Source of the DNA: Takakia lepidozioides | Taxonomy: Eukaryota > Streptophyta > Takakiopsida > Takakiales > Takakiaceae | Direction of reading: 5' to 3' | NCBI GenBank assembly: GCA_030704615.1 | Contig: CM060732.1 | Span: 1,738,001-1,802,000, forward strand | Length of the DNA stretch: 64,000 nucleotides | Shown: piece after piece, positions 12,230-22,009 of the stretch | Layout of the letters: each line of letters opens with the position of its first letter | Position numbering within the stretch: the stretch's first letter is position 1 | Notes under the pieces: generated by a model | Told to the model about the DNA's origin: nothing | Seen by the model: the letters and a program-made list of their open reading frames with translations, nothing else | The model's database searches: none | Made by a program: the position numbers and the translations under genes

Positions 12230-13200
12230 GCACTCTGCGCTGCTCAACCATAGCCAAGCTAATAATCCAAGTCAAGCAATTGAGATCCATTGCTTGCCCC
12301 AACACCTGACGACGTGATGCCTCAGAAAGAGACGACACCGCCATGGTACAAGTGATAAAACCCATCGCCCGCTCACGCTTGTCAGCATTGGGCTCCACTA
12401 GCTGCTGCAACTGAACATCCCACAGGAGGCCAGGTCCACTATCTCGGAAAGCATGCGATCCTGGGAAACTGAGCAGTGTAGGTAGTGCTGCTTGTGGTTG
12501 ACCTACCTTATTGACCACTGCCAAAGGTCATGTCTCACACGCTGAGACTACCTCCATGTGTCCAAAATTCTATCCACTATGAGGTGTGGTGGTCGCTGCA
12601 CCCTATCAAATACACATATGAGCAGTGCGGGTGGCATCAAGTTAGTCCACCATAGCCGTGGACGATGAGCCCGTGACCCCACTGCAGCTGCATCTAGCAA
12701 CACTGCTGACCCAAGCAATGACCGCACTTGATGTACACTGGCCATCACCTTGGCCCGAGAATCGCCCATCAGTGGCACATTCTCTAAGATGTATACTGGA
12801 GATACAGCTTGATGAAGTTATAAGTGGCGCAAAACCCACACCATCTCCCAAAACAGACCCGATCATGAGTCTCGCAATCCATTGTCATGTCCAGCTGATA
12901 AATACCCTTGGCAGGGCCAACCTGCCACTATCAAATGAATGGAGCCAACCCGCTCCAAATCATGCGACCCCAGCAATGAAATGTCTGCTGGCAAGGCCTG
13001 CTGATATCCACGAACTGCAGACACCGACAACAACTCAGAGTACTGCTGCACCAACTGACCAACATGACATAGTGAGACGCGTTGTGCAGTCTCATGCCTC
13101 TCTACATACAAGTATCTCTGAACTTGTACACCTGCTCCTGGCAGCCAATCCGGTGCTAATCCCGCCAAACAAGTCCAGAAAGCAAATGCTTTCATCCGAA
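12230..13200 (-). pseudogene. C5-cytosine DNA methyltransferase domain (DNMT3-like pattern) in a retrotransposon
   Basis: Read in order on the minus strand. Motif I, CFLDLFGGISTGLAA (13184-13140), is the S-adenosylmethionine site. It is followed by a frame change and VQRYLYVERHETAQRV (motif II/III region, as in DNMT3). Motif IV is VAGWPCQG, with the catalytic Cys codon at 12913-12911. Then come GLRDS, a TGA in place of an Arg codon (12865-12863), SGLFWEM, and motif VI ILENVPLMGDSRAKV (12790 on). Motif VIII is SRAHRPRLWWTNL near 12670. A further frame change leads to RERAMGF, and the motif X-like LGQAMDLNCLTW is at 12302-12267. At least two stops (also TAA 12820-12818) and two or more frame changes make this copy inactive. 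The domain lies in the polyprotein between protease and RT. The family transfers methyl groups to cytosine in DNA. Confidence 0.88.
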
Positions 13201-13586
13201 TATTGTCACACAATATGTGTTGTGTCCAATGGTGACAACTGAGGTGGTCCTGGTGCAATCACCGCACTATCCTCCTCTCCTAACGGTCTAAAAGCCTCTA
13301 CCCAGGCTTGTTGCACCCGTCGATCAGCAACCCGCTGCAACTCCTTGCTCGTGCCCCATAGTGGGGTGTGAGCAACCATGGCAGACAACTCCGTCATACC
13401 ATACATGTCATTCTGCTCTCCTGGAGGTGACACATCCTCTGAATGAGCGTTGCCCTCCAGCAACTCTCCAGGCCAACTCACTGCAGCTGTGAATGCTGCT
13501 AGTGTCGGCACCTTGCCTCGCTGGACAACCGCAACTCCTCCTATGAACGTCACAGGGAGCTGCATATGCTGGCCCTCCCCTGACTA

Positions 13587-14000
13587 TCATCCAGACCTAT
13601 AGGAAGCTGACTCCTCCCAAAAATCCAGGGTGAAGCCCATGGGGTACAACATTACCCCACCAACAAGAACATCGTACGAGACCGTGTCTATCACAATGGC
13701 CTTAACTCTCATCACTGAGCCATCTGTAGGATGATCTGGCTGTAGTCCGATAGCCAACTCACACGGTATCATGCCCCAAACTTGCTCTGATCCTCCCAGA
13801 GATGTCTGTATCTGGAATGGGCAAGACTCCATGTCCGTCTTCGTAAGGCCCAAGCCTACAATAGTAGCTCTACCCAGCATCAGTGGTTGAGCTCCCGAGT
13901 CCAACAAAACTCGCAGTGGCCGGTACCTCTTGCCTGCCGGTCCACTCAAACATAAAATGTCATCCTGGTTGTCTAACAAGACAACTCCAGGTATCACCAT
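13587..14000 (-). pseudogene. Retroelement aspartic protease
   Basis: The active-site motif LLDSGAQPLMLG lies at about residue 32 of the frame. A C-terminal strand pattern (YDVLVGGVMLYPMG) fits the second flap region of plant gypsy proteases, which cut the polyprotein. The domain reads without a stop over about 135 codons. Confidence 0.85.
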
Positions 14001-14019
14001 GGCGCGCTCAATGGCTGGC

Positions 14020-14457
14020 CTAGCTGACAGCTGCAGCTTGCCATGGCGCCGCCGTGACAGTCTTGACCCTCAAATCCGAGGATCCCTCCACCACTACACC
14101 TTCCACTATCTCCGCAGAAGATGAAGTGACCTCCCCACTCTCACAGAGTGTAGCTGCCAGTCTAAACACTACAGCTGGTCGCACCCCCGGTGTCGCAATC
14201 ATGGTAGCCGAGAACAATGGAGCCTGGCACACAGATGTGGCCGCCCCCAACAGCACACTAGCTACCGTAGCCTTGGCAGCACTAGGTTGTGGTGCTGCCC
14301 ATGTAGTTCTCCCCAATGGCATAGTAATCTCCGCCTCGATAATAGTCGGACGAGAACTAGGTGTCATGGATGACGTCGACACTGTCTCCGCCAATGTGAA
14401 TGACTGAGGAAGCCTAGCCTGATGACTTGCCTCCCCTCGTTGTGGATCCAACTCCAC
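14020..14457 (-). pseudogene. Gag-Pro linker, S/T/A-rich
   Basis: An open stretch of low-complexity residues (many S, T, A and V) between the zinc knuckles and the protease of the same element. No domain is recognised. It probably joins Gag to protease in the polyprotein. Confidence 0.45.
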
Positions 14458-14514
14458 CTCTGCATGGCTCAGGATCTCATGCTGCTCCTCGAGTCACGGC
14501 AGCAGCAGACTCCA

Positions 14515-14660
14515 CCTGCACTAGTGGTAGTGCTGCCCGCACATAGTGGTAGTGGTAGTGTTGCCCTACACTAGTGGTAGTGGTGGCCTGCACATAGTGA
14601 TAGTGGTAGTGGTAGTGGTACCCTCACTAGTGGTAGTGCTGCCCCGCACATAAATCCCAT
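14515..14660. repeat. TAGTGG minisatellite inside gag
   Basis: Irregular copies of CACTAGTGGTAGTGCTGCCC and GTAGTGGTAGTG over about 145 bp. The array shares the CTAGTGG word with the larger repeats at 15170-16245. Confidence 0.75.
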
Positions 14661-14787
14661 GCCTCCCATGTCTCCTCCCTCAGGAGCAGGAGGGGGACCC
14701 TCATGCCTGGGAGCTGGTACCACCTGAGCTGTGGCTATAGCAGGAAGCCTCTGCTCTAGCTGCTGAAGCCGGTTGGCCATGCCTTGA

Positions 14788-15157
14788 TCAACACCCTGAC
14801 CTCCATGTCCTTGGCCATGTTGAGCTTGCCTTTGGCCTGCACCTCGTGCCTGACCACCTCGTCCCCTCTGAGCTGCTCCACCTCGCCCCGGCTACCACTG
14901 TTCTGTTGGAACTGGCCAGGGCGCAACTCAGGATGCAAGTCATAGCATTGGGCTTCTCCATGTCCATACTTGTCACAATGCCCACACTGCAACTGTGCAG
15001 GCTGTGCCTGAGCTGGCCCTCTGCCTCCCTCTGGGCAATCCTTCTTGACATGGGGTCCTCCACATGTCCAACACACGACACCCGCCGGTTGTTGGCCTGC
15101 AAATGAAGGGAGAGATCCCTGCACCTGAGATCCTCTCTGTCCTTCTATGGGCTTCAC
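14788..15157 (-). pseudogene. Gag C-terminal part with two zinc knuckles
   Basis: Contains CWTCGGPHVKKDC and CGHCDKYGHGEAQC, both CX2CX4HX4C-like knuckles that bind retroelement RNA. The frame is open upstream into the CTAGTGG repeats, but no capsid domain is present there. It is the Gag end of the methyltransferase-bearing element. Confidence 0.85.
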
Positions 15158-15169
15158 CTGAGCCCCTGC

Positions 15170-16245
15170 ACTAGTGGTAACTAGTGGCAGCCTAGTGGTG
15201 CACTAGTGGTGGACTAGTGATAGACTAGTGTTTGGTGTGCACATGTGTTGCGTGGTTTTGGACAGCGATGTAGTTATGTAGCGATATGTATGCGCACGAT
15301 AGCTGTCAAATTATTTTACCACTAGTGTGAAACTAGCTAGGAAATAGTTGGTTTTGATATATTGACATTTGGGATTGACCCAAGTATCAATCCAGGGGCC
15401 AATGTATGTTTGGGCACCTGGCGTGGTTATCTTCACGGCAGATCGCGGTGGGCTCATCTTTCTCGAGTTGAGCCTCACCGCGTCTAGCTATGGCGTTGTA
15501 GTGTGGATTCCCCATAGCGTGGGGTGCACTTGGCTCGACTTGTATTTGAGTGATGATTTATACATGCATCAATTGTGTGAGACATGTGAACTTATATTCT
15601 TCTTGTTTATCATTGTGATGGACTAGTGGCTGCACTAGTGGTGACTAGTGGCAGCCTATGGTGCACTAGTGGTGGACTAGTGATAGACTAGTGTTTGGTG
15701 TGCACATATGTTGTGTGGTTTTGGACAGCGATGTAGTTGTGTAGCGATATGTATGCGCACGACAGCTGTCAAGTTATTTTACCAATAGTGTGAAACTAGC
15801 TAGAAAATAGTTGGTTTTGATATATTGACATTTGGGATTGACCCAAGTGTCAATCCAGGGGCAATGTATGTTTGGGCACCTGGCGTGGTTAGCTTCACGG
15901 CAGATCGCGGTGGGCTCATCTTTCTCGAGTTGAGCCTCGCCGCGTCTAGCTATGGCGCCGTAGTGTGGATTCCCCATGGCGTGGGGTGCACTTGGCTCGA
16001 CTATTTGAGTGATGATTTATACATGCATCAATTGTGTGAGACATGTGAACTTATATTCTTCATGTTTATAATTGTGATGGACTAGTAGCAGCCTAGTGGT
16101 GGACTAGTGGCTGCACTAGTGGTGACTAGTGGTTGCCTAGTGGCAGCCTAGTGGTGGACTAGTGACAGACTAGTGTTTGGTGTGCACATGTGTTGTGTGG
16201 TTTTGGACAGTGATGTAGTTGTGTAGCGATATGTATGCGCACGAC
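15170..16245. repeat. Two and a half tandem copies of a 463-bp unit
   Basis: Landmark TTTGGTGTGCACAT occurs at 15231, 15694 and 16176. The first two units agree almost base for base through TTGGTTTTGATATATTGAC and GGCAGATCGCGGTGGGCTC; the third stops at about 16245. Units are separated by CTAGTGG-rich words. The block lies where the gag N-terminus of the minus-strand gypsy element should be. It may derive from an LTR region or be an independent satellite. Confidence 0.85.
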
Positions 16246-16359
16246 AGGGGTCTTCATCATATCGTCTACAGCTCGGCCAATCTCGGGGCCCAACTCACCT
16301 GTCACAATAAAGAGATGGGAACTCACGAGTTCGGATTCCTTCTATGCAATGCATGTGTA

Positions 16360-16790
16360 GTATCAAAGTTACATGAGAGGGGTTGACGTGGCGCAAGACC
16401 AGTTGAGGGGTGCCTATAGCATGCAGTTGAAAACCCATAAATGGTGGCACAAAGTGTTTTCTTTCTTGTTGGATACTACAATAGTGAATGCGTACTTGCT
16501 GCCTTCTGCATACCTGAAGGGGATGGGCAAGTGTGCCCTCAACCATATGGAATTCAATTTGGCAATGGCCCACTATTTGACAGCCGGTACTTGGACATCC
16601 TTGGGTGTGGCTGGGGCAAATGCGGCGGGGTGTGGGGATTGGCACCAATGCTTGCGTTCCACACTTCGTCGACTGTGTGTTCGATGCAAAAAGCGGACAC
16701 CTTCTTCTTCGACCTATTTCAGCCTATTTTGCCCTCTCATCAGACTCGGGCCTGATATGCATACTGAATTGTCAAGGACAAAGCATCGTG
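16360..16790 (+). pseudogene. PiggyBac-like transposase fragment
   Basis: YMRGVDVAQDQLRGAYSMQL, then KWWHKVFSFLLDTTIVNAYLL, fits the C-terminal part of the piggyBac (DDE_Tnp_1_7) transposase core, where GVD.AD.....Y, KWW and LLD..VVNAY are conserved. A Cys/Lys-rich piece (LCVRCKKRT) could be what remains of the terminal zinc domain. The catalytic N-terminal part is missing. Confidence 0.65.
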
Positions 16791-17046
16791 TTCCATGACA
16801 CCACATCTCGTTCAGCCATAGTGTTGAAAACTCCCTTCGCATCCTTAATGCACCCACATTTGGCATACATGTCCACCAGGGTAGTGTTCACAATGACATC
16901 TGGTACAATTCCTTGACAATGTCATCATGGACCTCTTTCCCCTTTTCCAGGGCTCCCAGGCTTGCACACGCATTGCAAACACAAATGAACGTGATGTGGT
17001 TGGGCTTCACCCTTTCGCGCATCATTTGCTCACCACATCAAGGTGC
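16785..17046 (-). pseudogene. PPR gene fragment (PLS type)
   Basis: On the minus strand: [31 protein letters not shown], then after a one-base frame change [20 protein letters not shown] and [12 protein letters not shown]. This is about two PPR repeats of the DYW subfamily kind, which take part in organellar RNA editing. Both ends are cut by transposon sequence. Confidence 0.8.
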
Positions 17047-17079
17047 CCTAGGGAGATTGCCCAAGAACATCAATAGCAT

Positions 17080-18310
17080 GAGCAGCCTGAACTAGAGCAA
17101 CACTTTGAAGCTGCTACTGATCAGGATAGGTCTTCATTGGAACCTCAGCGGCAGATTGATTCCACCAATGAAGTCTTTACGTCAAATACTAGCCAACGAC
17201 CTATGCAACCTACTCGTCGTTCTACCAGAGCATCAAGAGGAAACATTCCGAATAAGTACAATGATTTTGAGCTCTACTTACCAGATGACGTGGAACTGTA
17301 TGTTGTGGAAATTAGTGACCAAGTGACTGATTCTATCACTTTCTCTGAGGCATTCAATGATCTGGGTTGGAATGCTGCAATGCGGGAAGAATTTGAGTCT
17401 TTGCTGAAGAACAGGACTTGGGAACTGACTAAGTTACCAGCGGGTAGACGTCCACTGTCGGCCAGATGGATTTATAGAGCTAAGCCCATCAATGACCTCA
17501 ACAGTCCAACCAGGACTCGTCTCAAAGCACGACTTGTGGCTAGAGGCATAGAGCAACAACACGACATTGATTACAAAGAAACTTTTGCTCCAGTTGTTCG
17601 TTGGTCAACTTTGAGGGCTATCATAGCGATGGCAGTTGCTGCTGGGTGGCCAATTTCACACATGGACGTTGTTACTGCTTTTCTTAATGGAAACCTTGAA
17701 GAAGTAATCTACATGCAGCAACCACTGGGCTTTGAAGAAAAAAGACTTGAGCATTTGGTATGCAAGTTAAAGAAATCTTTGTATGGGCTAAAGCAATCTC
17801 CACATGCATGGTATCACGAGATTGACTCATTTCTGAGAACTGAAGGCTGGATCCGCAATGACGCAGACCCTAACCTATATTATCTGGAGAAGGATCAGCT
17901 GTTGTTTTCCTGCTGCTGTACGTCGATGATCTCTTGATTACAGGAAATGATGCCTCAAAAATTTCTCAAGTAAAGTAGCAACTTCAAAATAAATATGAGA
18001 TGAAGGATCTCGGTGAGATCACTAAGTACCTTGGCGTTGAGTTTGCTTGCACAGATCAAGGGATGCTAATGCATCAACATACATATGCTCAACAAATTCT
18101 GAAGGACCAAGGCATGGAAGATTGCAGAATGGAGCACACACCACTTCCCGATGGATTTGTAACTCAATTTGAAATGGACACTGCTCCGGTTGATAGTACT
18201 GAGTATTGCCAATTGGTGGGAAAATTGTTGTTCTTAATTAACACTCGCCCAGACCATATGTTGTCGGATTGGTGGCTCGGTTTATGTCAAAACCGCAACA
18301 ACAACATATG
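17080..18310 (+). pseudogene. Ty1/copia reverse transcriptase fragment
   Basis: Contains the INT-RT linker (RRSTRASRGNIPNKYNDF), then copia RT motifs: WNAAMREEFESL, ARLVARGIEQQHDIDYKETF, APVVRWSTLRAI, HMDVVTAFLNGNLEEVIYM, KSLYGLKQSPHAWYH. After a frame change at about 17915 come YVDDLLITG (catalytic), MKDLGEITKYLGVE and YAQQILKDQGMEDC. It stops inside the region after RT, before RNase H. No gag or integrase of this copy is present. Confidence 0.9.
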
Positions 18311-18335
18311 GAAGCAGTATAGGGTACAACTACAG

Positions 18336-18372
18336 TTCTGACCATGTCGCCATGGACCTCTTTGCCATTTTC
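18336..18372 (-). pseudogene. Tiny PPR scrap between two copia pieces
   Basis: The minus strand reads LENGKEVHGDMVRT, matching the same PPR segment seen at about 16930 ([12 protein letters not shown]). Too short to be certain. Confidence 0.4.
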
Positions 18373-18399
18373 CAGATTATTTGATTACAGGTCTCCAAA

Positions 18400-19344
18400 G
18401 CCTTCCTACCACGTCCCTGCTATGGATACCTTGAACGAGATGAAGTCTGGGACGAATTAAACTTTACTGGTGAAAACGCTGACAATGATTTTGCTGAGGA
18501 TGATGTAGGTGATGTAGCTGTCAACGAAGGTGGTGACGTCAATGCTCCTGTGCAACCTCGATATACTCCTCAGCAGATCCGACGTTTTAAAGTTAAAGCT
18601 CGTTCTATTCTGACTGCTACAGTCAAGGACAAGTTTTTGCCTACAATTCGTCAATATTCTAACGATCATGTTGGATGCTGGAATCACTTCAAACAACGCT
18701 TTGGAGGTGATTTGATTCAACGTCAGCTTCTTTTGGAGCAGCAGTTACAAGCGGTAAAAATGACAGAAAGCACAACCATCGAGGATTACCTCAAGGAAGT
18801 TGATGACTCTCTTCTCAACTGGCGGCCATCAACGCTGATGTTGACAACGTTCGGCTCATACACATTGTTCTTCGTGGGCTCCCATTGAGTTGGGGTCCAT
18901 TTATCTCCAGCTTTGGCTCTGATCTGTCTCAGCAACCTGCACCGACTTATAGCAATCTGGTGGAACGTCTCCAAGCCGAAGAATACTGGAGGAAAGGCAA
19001 ACAAGAAGAAGTTGCTGAACATGCTATGATGGCCTCTCGCTTTCGGGCCCCAGCAGGTGGAAGAGCTCCCGGGTCCATCTACTCCAACTCACCGTGGTTT
19101 CTCACGACCTAGTCCTAACCGTGGACGTCATGTAGCTGGGGCATGCAACTACTGTGCTAAGCATGGACACTGGGAAGCTGAGTGCGAACTGAAAAAGCTT
19201 GATGATCAGATCTCACAGCTATGGCTCCGAGCTTCCAATCTCCGCAGAGTGAAACCACAAGCTAATTTAGCTGAAGATATGATGACTATGAAGAAGAGGT
19301 TGGTGACTTCTCTGAAGAAATTTCAGCTAACTTTACAGAGTTAG
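18400..19344 (+). pseudogene. Copia gag with CCHC knuckle
   Basis: Acidic leader (DEVWDELNFTGENADNDF), then a UBN2-type Gag core (RFKVKARSILTATVKDKFLP, KQRFGGDLIQRQLLLEQQL, STTIEDYLKEVDDSL). After a frame change near 18830 come LRGLPLSWGPFISSF and LVERLQAEEYWRKGKQEEV, then the zinc knuckle CNYCAKHGHWEAEC at about 19144-19185. The frame changes twice. Confidence 0.85.
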
Positions 19345-19352
19345 GACTTGAT

Positions 19353-20105
19353 CAGCGAGACTGGTACATGGACTCCGGTGCAAGTAACCATATTACCGGT
19401 GATAAAGCAACATTGTCCGAATTTGTGCCTAGCTCGTCTAATCCATCTGTAACCACAACTGGCGGCTCCAAGCTTCCCATTTTGGGCAAGGGCACTGCAA
19501 ATGTTGATAATAAAGCTGTACGCAATGTTCTTTACGTCCCGGGTGCACATAAGAATCTCATGTCTGTTGGCAAGCTAACAGATGCTGGGCATCTTATTCT
19601 TTTTTATTCCAAAGCTTGTTATGTGTTTGATAAAGATAATCCTCAGCTTGTTGCTCTCCAAGCTACTCGAAATCCACGTAACAACTTGTACCGTCTTTCT
19701 GCTGCATTGCCTGGCCAACACGTGCATCGATATTCACGAGGTATCACTTCTCTTCCTTCATTCAATCATTGTCGTCCACATACATCTCGGTATTTGTTAC
19801 ACGAGGTTGTTTCAGAACCACCCCAAGTTCTTGAAATTACACAAACCAATACCGATGTGGTCGATCTTTGGCACAAGCGGCTTAGTCATCTTAATTTCCA
19901 ATCGGCTTATCATATGACGACTAAGGAGCTAGTCACAGGGATTCCCAAACTTCCATTGGCCAAACGAACATGCACCTCTTGCATACTTGCTAAGCAGCAT
20001 CACGAAAGGATTCCAAAATGGGCGCAGACACAACCAACCCGACCATTTCAGCTGGTACATTCGGACTTATGTGGACCAGTAAAAACGACTGCTTCTGCGT
20101 TTTAA
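19353..20105 (+). pseudogene. Copia protease and GAG-pre-integrase domain
   Basis: Protease motif WYMDSGASNHITGD near 19360, then LPILGKGTANV and VRNVLYVPGAHKNLMSVGKL, typical of copia protease. The pre-integrase zinc domain is LWHKRLSHLNFQSAYHM ... CTSCILAKQHHERIP (HHCC). FQLVHSDLCGPVKT leads into the integrase core, which continues in another frame. Confidence 0.9.
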
Positions 20106-21424
20106 CATTTATTGACGATTACTCTCGCTTTACTTGGGTGTATTTTCTCGCTAATAAAAGTGAAGCTTTTGCTCGTTTTAAGGAGTTCAAGGCCATGATT
20201 GAAAGTCAATTCCAGTTGAGAATTTCCTGTCTAAGGACAAATCGTGGTGGCGAGTACATGTCTCATGACTTTCTTCAATACTGCCACTACCATGGAATTC
20301 GTCGCCAATTGACTGCTCCCAACACCCCACATCAAAATGGTGTTGTTGAGCGGAAGAATCGGACTTTGCTCGAAGCTGCTCGTGCCATCTTCATAGACTC
20401 CAAATTCCCCAGTTCTCTTTGGATGGAAGCTGTTCGTGCTGCTGCCTACGTCCTCAACCGTTGCTGTACTCGGGCTCTACATCTCAAAACCCTTTTTCAA
20501 GCACTCAACGGTAATAAACCCAACCTTTCACATCTCCTTGTTCTCGGATGTACTGCCTTTGTCCATATTCCATCTCAATTTAGGTCCAAACTTCAGGCTA
20601 AGGCAGTTCAGGCAGTTCTTGTTGGTTATGATACTCAAACAAAAAGCTACCGGTGCTACGATCCACTCCGTCGTCGAATTCTCATTAGCCCGAATGTCAC
20701 TTTTGTTGAAGAGGCGCTTGGGGATTTCCAGCATGTGCCTTCTCCCACATTCTTCGATGAATTGTTGTCTGTTCTTGGTCCGGATCAGGCTCACCCTCGT
20801 GAGCCAGAAAAAAAACAATGGACTACGGTCTTTTCTTCCAGTGCAGCCCCGATCTCACTCTCGTCGGATGCTGATTATTTGGGTTGCTTAGAGACTCGGC
20901 GCTCTACTGGTGGTTATGTGTTCACAATGGCTTCTGGGGCAATTTCATGGTCAAGCAAAAGGCAAGCCACCGTTTCAGACAGCACTACACAAGCCGAATA
21001 TAAAGCTTTGTCTGAAGCCACAAAGGAAGTAGTCTGTCTTAGAAGGCTATTACAGGAATTAAAGGCCTTATATACCACTGCAGTCTCACTCAAATGCAAA
21101 AAGGTACAAATCCAGTCGGATCTCTCCAAGGCCTCCATTCCTACCCTGCAGGATCTTCACTTGAATTGCGACAATCAAGGTTCTATTAAATTGGCACTCA
21201 ATCCCGTTTTTCACGTACGTACCAAGCACATAGAAGCAAAACATCACTTCGTAAGAGAACGAATACTAGAAGGCGAGGTGAAACTCAAACATGTTGCCAG
21301 CGACGAACAACATGCAGACATTTTTACTAAACCTGTAGGCAGACAACTGTTTGAGAAGCATCGTCATTTTATTGGTGTTCGATCCTTATCTCATCTCTCT
21401 GCTGTTTCTGATGTCTGGCTGTAG
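20018..21424 (+). pseudogene. Copia integrase fused to RNase H, RT deleted
   Basis: One open frame of about 468 codons. Integrase core: FIDDYSRFTWVYFL, LRTNRGGEYMSHDF (usually TDRGGEY/TDNGGEF) and TPHQNGVVERKNRTLLE, then LGCTAFVHIPSQFRSK and AVLVGYDTQTKSYRCYDP. At about 20845 it passes straight to the RNase H signature SDADYLGCLETRRSTGGYVF, SWSSKRQATVSDSTTQAEYK and VRTKHIEAKHHFVRE. The whole RT (some 250 codons or more) is absent although the frame stays open. Confidence 0.9.
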
Positions 21425-22009
21425 AGAGGGTGTTGTAAATGAGGACAACCAGGCTTACTATCTTTACTAGTTAGATTAGTTGTATCTGCGTAGGCTTATC
21501 AGTTTGGTCTTTATTGTTTATCCTGTAGTTAGCCTTGTCAGCTTTGTTTTGTGCCTTACATTATAGGGATTAGATTCACTGTAGCTAGCTACGTCTGTCA
21601 CAGGGCGGCGCACCCTCCCTTCAACCTCATGTATATCTTTGGGGGTGTTACTGGTGCCCCCTCTATTCTCTCAGATTATGTTTTTATCCTCAGTTGCATC
21701 GGATCCTCCTACTGCCTTTACGAACGAATGTCATCCTGCTTCGTCTCCGCCTTCCCTCCCTGTCTCTCTGCTCCTCGCTGGCTTGGCGGCTCCCCCATCA
21801 TTTCTTTTCCATCGGACACTCCTCCTTCTCCCTCTTTTGCACTTGTAGACAAGTTGCGCGCTTCCCCATGCTCTGCATAGAAGCATGTCTACATGGCTGC
21901 ATTGAAGTCCCCACTCCATCCCACCTCTCTTTGATAAAGCTGTTGACAGAGCGCGCGATTTATCGATCTTGACAGATCCGCCCATCTGCTAGTGACAGCC
22001 AGTGGCGGC

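Larger units (their letters stand above)
8824..15180 (-). mobile_element. Ty3/gypsy retrotransposon encoding a DNA methyltransferase and a PHD finger
   Basis: Minus-strand order: Gag zinc knuckles (15157-14788), low-complexity linker, aspartic protease (14000-13587), C5-cytosine methyltransferase (13200-12230), reverse transcriptase (11816-11000), RNase H (10938-10400), integrase (10110-9345), PHD finger (8988-8854). The PR-RT-RH-INT order with integrase last is the Ty3/gypsy order. The roughly 1.8-kb block between protease and RT is far longer than usual and holds the methyltransferase. Several stops and frame changes show this copy is dead. No LTRs or primer site could be placed; the 463-bp repeats right of 15170 may be remnants of its end. 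Confidence 0.85.
18400..22000 (+). mobile_element. Ty1/copia element lacking reverse transcriptase
   Basis: Order: gag (18400-19344), protease and pre-integrase (19353-20105), integrase joined in frame to RNase H (to 21424), polypurine tract AGAGAGGG (21423-21430), and a 3' LTR starting TGTTGTAAATGAGG at 21431. The right LTR border is not defined. No 5' LTR is seen; the preceding copia RT fragment adjoins it. Without RT the element cannot copy itself. Confidence 0.85.

Noticed and set aside
15369-16085. Paired open frames of about 85 codons in the 463-bp repeat as genes
   Set aside because: No known domain, no good ATG in the first copy, and high similarity is expected from recent duplication alone.
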